Source of the DNA: Hofstenia miamia
Taxonomy: Eukaryota; Xenacoelomorpha; Acoela; Hofsteniidae
Reading direction: 5' to 3'
Assembly: GCA_900660155.1 (NCBI GenBank)
Contig: CABFPE010000128.1
Span: 1,001,385-1,065,384 of the forward strand
Length of the DNA stretch: 64,000 nt
Both the position numbers and the translations under genes were made by a program. Under the pieces are notes generated by a model. It did no database searches, had not been told where the DNA came from, and worked only from the letters and a program-made list of their open reading frames with translations. This document shows, piece by piece, positions 58,341 to 64,000 of the stretch. How positions within the stretch are numbered: the first letter of the stretch is position 1; each line of letters begins with the position of its first letter.

Positions 58341-59630
58341 ATAATTAATAATGGAAGTGATCCAAATTCAATACGTTAATAAGTGAAAATGCAACCGTAT
58401 ACAGCAAGTTTAGGTCCAAATGTCTGCATACATTTGATAAATTCATTTGCATGGATATATTTGAAGAGATTTGCAGAACCCAAAGGTGTCAAAGGTATTT
58501 GTAATAACATTTGCGTAAAAACACGCCTTTAATGTAGTTTTCACCAATCTCGCATTTATTAGTTAACGATTTGGTAAATTTACATCTGAAGTGTTTTTCA
58601 TTAAAATATTTTGTTCATTTGAACAGTTCTGTAAAGCAACTTTTGCCTACTTTATCAATGAATTCTATAAAAATGTGGCAATTTCTAACTTTCATGCTTT
58701 AACAGTGAGTTCTTGTGTAAAAGCATATTTACAAAATTAAAAGGCTTTATTAAATCTAGCTAACCTGTTTATCATGAGCTTAAGGTAAAATGCTGACTCA
58801 TCAAATTACATAGTTTACATTGGCTTTAAATGAGTCCTAAAATGCTTTGAGCAATTACAAGTGACTATAAGGTTAAGTGGATATTAATAAACTTTATTTA
58901 GATCATCTTTCAACTTAAATATGCTTCATCTGCAATAAAGTGGATTCTAAAATAGCTCTATGCATACATTGTGGAATGAGCATAGGTAATGGAATGAGGT
59001 AAAATTATCTATGTTATTGATAATGTGTGTAAGAATCACTTTTTTTATAAAAAAATTCCCCGTTGAAAAATATTAAGTCATGCAATTAATGGTGAAATAT
59101 GGATGTCATTCATTATATGAAGAAAATCAGCTATCAAATTGGAAAATAATTAAAAAATTTATCAATTTTTTCAAAAATACTATGACAATATAATTATGAT
59201 TTATGCCTTGCTAGTTACCATTCTTTATCTTTGACGTTAAAGTAGAAAGAAAGAAGTTGACCTTATAACCGATTTTAATGTAGGGAATGGAAATTAAATT
59301 TGTAAACTGAGACCAATTGTAAGAAAGATTTTTCATATATCTCTTTATTTAATTATAGATTTGTTTATCGAAAAATGCCTTTGTATCAATTTAAAAATAT
59401 CATGATTATACCATTTCGAAGCATCATGTAAAAACTTTCATTTTTATATTGTATCATTTTTAAATAATGTCATAAAAACCTTAATGATCAAAGCTTATAT
59501 AACATCATCAAATTATAAGAATTTAGCGGCAGCAATAGATATCCATATAAGCTTTTAAGCAAGGAAATTGATAAAATATTTAATCACGAAAAGAAAGTGA
59601 AAAATTGTTACCTGAAAAAATCTCTTGTCT
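58341..59630. other. AT-rich stretch, no supported gene
   Basis: No open frame with recognisable motifs and no clear repeat was found. Confidence 0.5.
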
Positions 59631-60149
59631 GTTACATACACCGAAGGAAATTATAAGTACTTCAAGATAAAACTAAGACATCTAAATGTGAAATTAATTA
59701 AGCATTTAATGTAAAAATTATACCTACGCTAACGTCTTTTAAAACATCATGCATTTAGGAAAATAAAGACTTCCATTGTTTTTGGAATCATCAGTCGTAT
59801 ACAAACATCAATGTGACTTTTGAGATTACTCATACATCGGTAGAACCCAAGGACATATAGAAGTAAGAATCAAAGAACATGTGGGAGGCCACCTAAGATC
59901 AGAAATATTCTACCCTCAACATTAATAGAATGAGGAATATTATAAATTAGAATGAAAGTGAAATTTACGAAAATAGGAGAAACAATTGCTATCAATGATG
60001 AAAAACAAACAAAAGTAAACTGTTAAACAGGCAAAAGGAACTTATTAACTCCAAAATAATCTAATATCATTCATCATAATAATCGAGTTAACTTTAAAAT
60101 ATTACCAAAATCTTACTGACGATGACATACTATCTTGCAAAGCTGGTCT

Positions 60150-60150
<1 letters not shown>
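59630..60150 (+). mobile_element. Penelope-like element fragment, 3' end
   Basis: Plus-strand VVYKHQCDF and DYSYIGRTQGHIEVRIKEH, then VGGHLRSEIFYPQH (59777-59925), are the GIY-YIG endonuclease end of a Penelope-like element. The last bases before (AT)n, CTTACTGACGATGACATACT, parallel GTTACTGACGATGATTCTTA at 15322, so the family terminus is preserved. It is broken inside. Confidence 0.75.
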
Positions 60151-60182
<32 letters not shown>

Positions 60183-60233
60183 NNNNNNNNNNNNNNNNNN
60201 NNNNNNNNNNNNNNNNNNNNNNNNNNNNNNNNN

Positions 60234-60264
<31 letters not shown>
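60151..60264. repeat. (AT)n microsatellite with an assembly gap
   Basis: AT repeats on both sides of 51 undetermined bases (60183-60233). The true length of the tract is unknown. It begins directly after the Penelope fragment terminus. Confidence 0.95.
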
Positions 60265-60268
<4 letters not shown>

Positions 60269-60879
60269 GTATTATTTTTTACAAATTTTTCAAATATTTA
60301 TATATTTATTCAAGACATAGGAAGCATAAAACACAGAGCCTATTATTTCAAACTAAGTTAAAGCCAATTAAATGAAACATTTGCGTATACCTAAATTGCT
60401 ATCTGAAAATTCATGGAAATTGAAATATGAATAAATTTATTGTAAAGTTTTAAGAAAAACAATAGATTATTGCTATTTCCGAATTACTGCAATTCTAAAA
60501 TTGAGTAATGCATTTTATACTACTGACACAACATAGCAAATGATAAACATATTTATCACAATCTAGAATGTCTATTATTCTCACAAACTGATCTTAGTTT
60601 AAAAGATAACTAAAAGGCTTCCAGCCTATGGAAACATTTAAATTTCTCATTAACAATATTTGAAAGCATGACATTCTGTAAAGTTTGTTCAAATGGGTTT
60701 TTCATTTTAAAATTTCAACGTTTTCCAATTTCTAATAACAATGTGTAAATTTTTTGAATTGATGATAAGGAACTTCTACACTCATAAGGGGAAAAGAGTA
60801 GTGGATATTGGGAGTCAGGGTAATATTTAACTTGAATGATAAGAAATCTGAAAATTGATTAGACACAAATTATATTTTG

Positions 60880-61310
60880 CACTCCCTAAGAACCCTATGT
60901 TTTGCAGATGTTATTAATATCTTTAGATCTTTGCAGATTTCATTTGAAGCAAAGCAGTAGTTTATTTTGCACATCTTTTAACATCATTTTTGCAGCTTTC
61001 TTAGCATACAAGATGTCTACAATTTTTTTAATAATCAAAACAAAATCCTAGGTATTAAAACACTCAACTTGATTTATATTAACGCCGTTGAAATTAATTT
61101 TATTTTGTGATAAAGGTTTTGACTTAACAACAAAAAAGTTTTTAAGGGAGAGTAGTACAATTTTTTCGAGAGTTTGAATACCTTTTTCGGGAGGTTTATT
61201 AGAATCAAATAATATTGTACGATCTGCAAATTGTATAACTTCAGATGTTGTTAAATTGGATAAATCATGTATGTAAATATTCAAAGGATTTTTGCTTGAA
61301 ATTGTTGTCT
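60880..61310 (-). mobile_element. LINE reverse transcriptase fragment, minus strand
   Basis: LNIYIHDLSNLTTSEVIQFA and DRTILFDSNK (about 61190-61290) match the IYINDL...IQFADDTxL region with one aspartate of the catalytic pair replaced by arginine. KGIQTLEKIVLLSLKNFF and a hydrophilic tail follow. It is short and decayed. Confidence 0.65.
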
Positions 61311-62080
61311 ACATGTTCGTGTAACTTTAAGCATTACAAATTTATCTTCAAATTTTCAAAAACGAAATTCGTTGTCGAGCTCTATCCGATTTCGAACTCC
61401 ACAAATGAAAATACTGACAATTGTAAATGTACATTAATAATTAAAACGAGTTTTAGCAAAAACTGTAAATGCATAGAAGAATTTTCCAATAAAAAGTTCG
61501 TGGGATCTTAATGTTTCCATAATCAACTTTGAATTTCCTTATTGATGAAGCATATTTTGAAAACCAAAGTGTTATAAGTAATTTTTTGGTTCCGTTGAAA
61601 AGCCCTCTTCTTTTATAGCTGCCTTCTGCCACTCTGCTATAATTTATCATTTGTCAAAAATCGATAGTATGTACGAAATTATCCGGGTTTTCTGATACAA
61701 AACGGATGATAAAAAATGCAGAAACCTAATGTGATATTTTAATATATATGTAGTGAAGTTGGATTTTTAAGCCGGTTTATAATTGATGAACTTACTATGT
61801 CGTATTAATAATTTTTCCTACTTGCACTTATAGTAATTAACAGTTAAATCCAAATTGTACCTTTTAAATTTACTTTGGAATGCGCAAGCTTCTACCCATA
61901 TACATGGTACTAAAATTGTTATAGGACGATTGTATTTTGCTCATGTCAAATTTTAGTGTTACACATCTTGGAACAGAATTAAAATAAATCAAATTCAAAT
62001 AAGAACTGTCAATTTACTTGAGGTAGTGGCTGACTCCAGCTAAGTGGTGATCAAATTTAAGCCTGGAAATTGCATGGTGT
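61311..62080. other. AT-rich stretch, no supported gene
   Basis: Some upstream parts of the LINE fragment at 60880 may persist here unrecognised. Confidence 0.35.
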
Positions 62081-63610
62081 CGTCTAGTTCCATGAATGCA
62101 GAGGATCATGTTTCAAAACAAGGCGAAGCTAAGTTTGCATCTTATCCAGTTGCAGGTTATGGAATAGTCGGTATGCCTTTTGTCAGCGATTAAACCACAA
62201 AGGTGTTTTAGAAACTTTTCAGTGAGCGGTGATACTCCATCAGATGCACTGAAGACCAGTGGTGTAAATGAGGCGTGTTCAATTTCCAGTACTCTTTGTT
62301 GGCACTGCCCTGTGTTTCCAGTTTCATGGGCTCTAAACGTTTTTGCTGCAGGTCTTCGAGCATTGGTAGCAGTGCACAAGGGTTGAATACACTTACATCA
62401 AAGAATGTGGGATGGCCATAACTCCAGAAACCAACGGCAGAGATGTCTAGCCTAGCTCCATCAGAAGTGTTAGAAGAAGAGGGCAAGGACTCTGTTGTTA
62501 TTTGTGTGAGATGCTGTTATTTTTAACCATCAATACAAACTTTAGATAATGCTTCATATAGTATATCCGGCAATTCCTTATGACGTCTTGTAAGAGAGTG
62601 CATGGTCCAATGGAGAATACTTTGCTGCATACACACGTCGTAGGCATATCATAAGGTTCAATGTCATACCTCAAACGGATGCTATTTCTAAACTCGCTCT
62701 TGGTAAGGTGAAATCCTTTTTCTTTTATTGGAAGAGCAGTAAGCCATGAAAAGCAACCCTCGCGTGAGATTGTTTGAATGGCTTTCTGTTGATCTCCATT
62801 CAGTTCCTTTAACAGCTGTCAAATATCTGGATTCGATATTATCATTTTTTCTTTCAGACAAATCACGAATAAACTGCATGTGGTTGAGTATCTGCTATTT
62901 CTAAGGCTTTAGTGGTTAAGTTTGACCATTCTCCCACTTTGAATTTTAGTTGTTCAGAACAATAAAGATCAATATCTAGGAAGCCGCCTAGATATCTAGC
63001 TCCATATGTGTGAAAAAGTAAGCCTTTTCTACTGAAGTATTTGTTTGGGCTTAACAATAAGGATGGTTTTTGAGGGCTTGGGGAAATAAACAAGTTTCGA
63101 TCCACGTTTCTTAAGCATCTTCCACCATGATAGGACATCCCGAATCTTTCCTCCAACCGCGCCAATATGTGTTGTACTGATAGGTTTGTGTTGTTATAAA
63201 CTAGTGGAAGTGCCGCAATGCTGTGCATGGCTATTGCTGCAACATCACCTTGAGTGATACCTTCCTTTGAGAAAATCACTTTGTCTCCAATTGAATGTCT
63301 GGCTGGGCTACCATAAACATTTTGCAGGAAGCGTGGAAATGGTGGACAAAAATAATTTACATTATGTAAGGCAAGCTTTCGGTTTAACCTTTTGAAGGCA
63401 TTGTCTGCATCCACAAGTAAAATAGCTTCACAACAAATGTATTCGTAGATATCCTTCATTAAGTGAACGGCTGCTTCAATACCAGCTGAGTGACCTGCAG
63501 CTGTCTGTAGTGGATCACAAGATTCAATTATGTCGTACAATTAGAAGTTGAAGGACTGCATTGGTAGTTATCCGTCGAAATAATTGTGGTTCTGGTTGTT
63601 TATTTGTGTC
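62080..63610 (-). mobile_element. Retroelement fragment: reverse transcriptase plus nuclease-like C-terminus
   Basis: On the minus strand: LFRRITTNAVLQLL (63550-63600, shifted frame), then YDIIESCDPLQTAAGHSAGI and EAILLVDADNAFKRLNRKL (motif A). FSKEGITQGDVAAIAM (motif B) follows. WWKMLKKRGSKLVYFPKPSK comes in a shifted frame where the catalytic motif has decayed, then RYLGGFLDIDLY. The C-terminal part has DGARLDISAVGFWSYG, FFDVSVFNP, RVLEIEHASFTPLVFSASDG and NWIRCKLSFAL. The ARLD...FFDVRVFNP wording is familiar from a retroelement protein widespread in invertebrates. It resembles a PD-(D/E)xK nuclease core, which is inference. Several frame changes; not active. Confidence 0.78.
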
Positions 63611-63660
63611 TTTGGTTCTAGAAACACAAGGGAGTTTCTTAGCTACAGACATGTCAGTGA

Positions 63661-64000
63661 GGCGAACTTGTTAAGCTCGGCTTGATTTACTTTTTAGTAT
63701 TTTCGGCTCGACTCGGCTCGCCACATAGAACCATTTAATTAGGTTCGTTTTAGCTCGATATTTTTTTTAAAAATATTGTGCTCTCAAAAATTTTTACATA
63801 GCTCTTCCTATTATTTAATAAAAATTTTAAAATAAGATTATAAAAGCAGGTATATTGAATGAAAAAATTAGAATAATCTGCATAAAAAAATTAAAAAGCA
63901 GAACTATAATTTGGTTTGGCTTAATATAGGCTCGTTTTGGATTCGTTGTATATCAAATGCTGCGCTCAAGCTCGTTGATAAGTTTCCTTAGCTAATTCAC
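63661..64000 (+). repeat. Dispersed repeat with GCTCG motifs, copy 2
   Basis: Partner of 10081-10440 in the same orientation. The copy runs off the end of the window at 64000, so its true length is unknown. Confidence 0.55.

Noticed and set aside
58073-58348. 91-codon plus-strand frame
   Set aside because: Shadow of the LINE linker encoded on the minus strand.
60122-60361. Frame spanning the undetermined bases
   Set aside because: Consists of microsatellite and gap sequence.
1-64000. CRISPR arrays, operons or bacterial regulatory sites
   Set aside because: No spaced direct repeats of the right kind, no gene clusters and clear eukaryotic features throughout.

Overview
This is AT-rich (roughly two-thirds or more A+T by eye), intron-bearing, repeat-rich eukaryotic DNA, most likely from an invertebrate animal. 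The case rests on the mixture of elements: a Tc1-type DNA transposon, Penelope-like elements, LINEs of at least three kinds (one with an esterase-type ORF1), a Ty3/gypsy fossil, several MITEs and many (AT)n microsatellites. The species and phylum cannot be fixed from the sequence. There are no bacterial features (operons, Shine-Dalgarno sites) and no CRISPR array or rRNA gene.

Layout. 1-3200 holds nothing recognisable. 3201-4486 is a whole-looking Tc1 element with an open DD34E transposase. 12.66-15.41 kb holds a repeat copy followed by Penelope-like pieces, one of them in an inverted tail-to-tail arrangement with (AT)n at its ends. 15.73-16.04 kb is a perfect 155-bp tandem duplication. 17.9-20.7 kb holds short candidate host exons, including a two-exon secreted-peptide model and a terminal exon with a poly(A) signal. 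24.7-25.8 kb is a LINE fragment split by a MITE. 26.6-27.0 kb holds candidate host exons on the minus strand. 27.3-31.3 kb is a patchwork of LINE pieces around a broken Ty3/gypsy fossil. 33.6-34.95 kb is a heavily decayed LINE resembling the R2/R4 (restriction-like endonuclease) group. 38.0-38.6 kb is a MITE inside an (AT)n tract. 40.35-41.04 kb holds phase-matched minus-strand exons. 41.43-42.26 kb is an element with long inverted ends. 45.2-51.7 kb is a CR1/Jockey-type LINE on the minus strand (esterase ORF1, AP endonuclease, reverse transcriptase); its RT part is perfectly duplicated in tandem and it is interrupted by about 0.8 kb of foreign sequence. 54.58-55.22 kb holds three phase-matched plus-strand exons. 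56.6-58.3 kb is another LINE; 59.6-60.3 kb a Penelope remnant running into a gapped (AT)n tract; 60.9-61.3 and 62.1-63.6 kb are more reverse-transcriptase fragments.

How the parts fit. Nearly all recognisable coding sequence belongs to mobile elements, and only the Tc1 transposase still has an unbroken frame. Host genes appear only as short exons in long AT-rich introns. They were found by eye from paired splice signals, reading-phase agreement and protein-like composition, so they are candidates to be tested against transcripts. No product of the host exon models was recognised.
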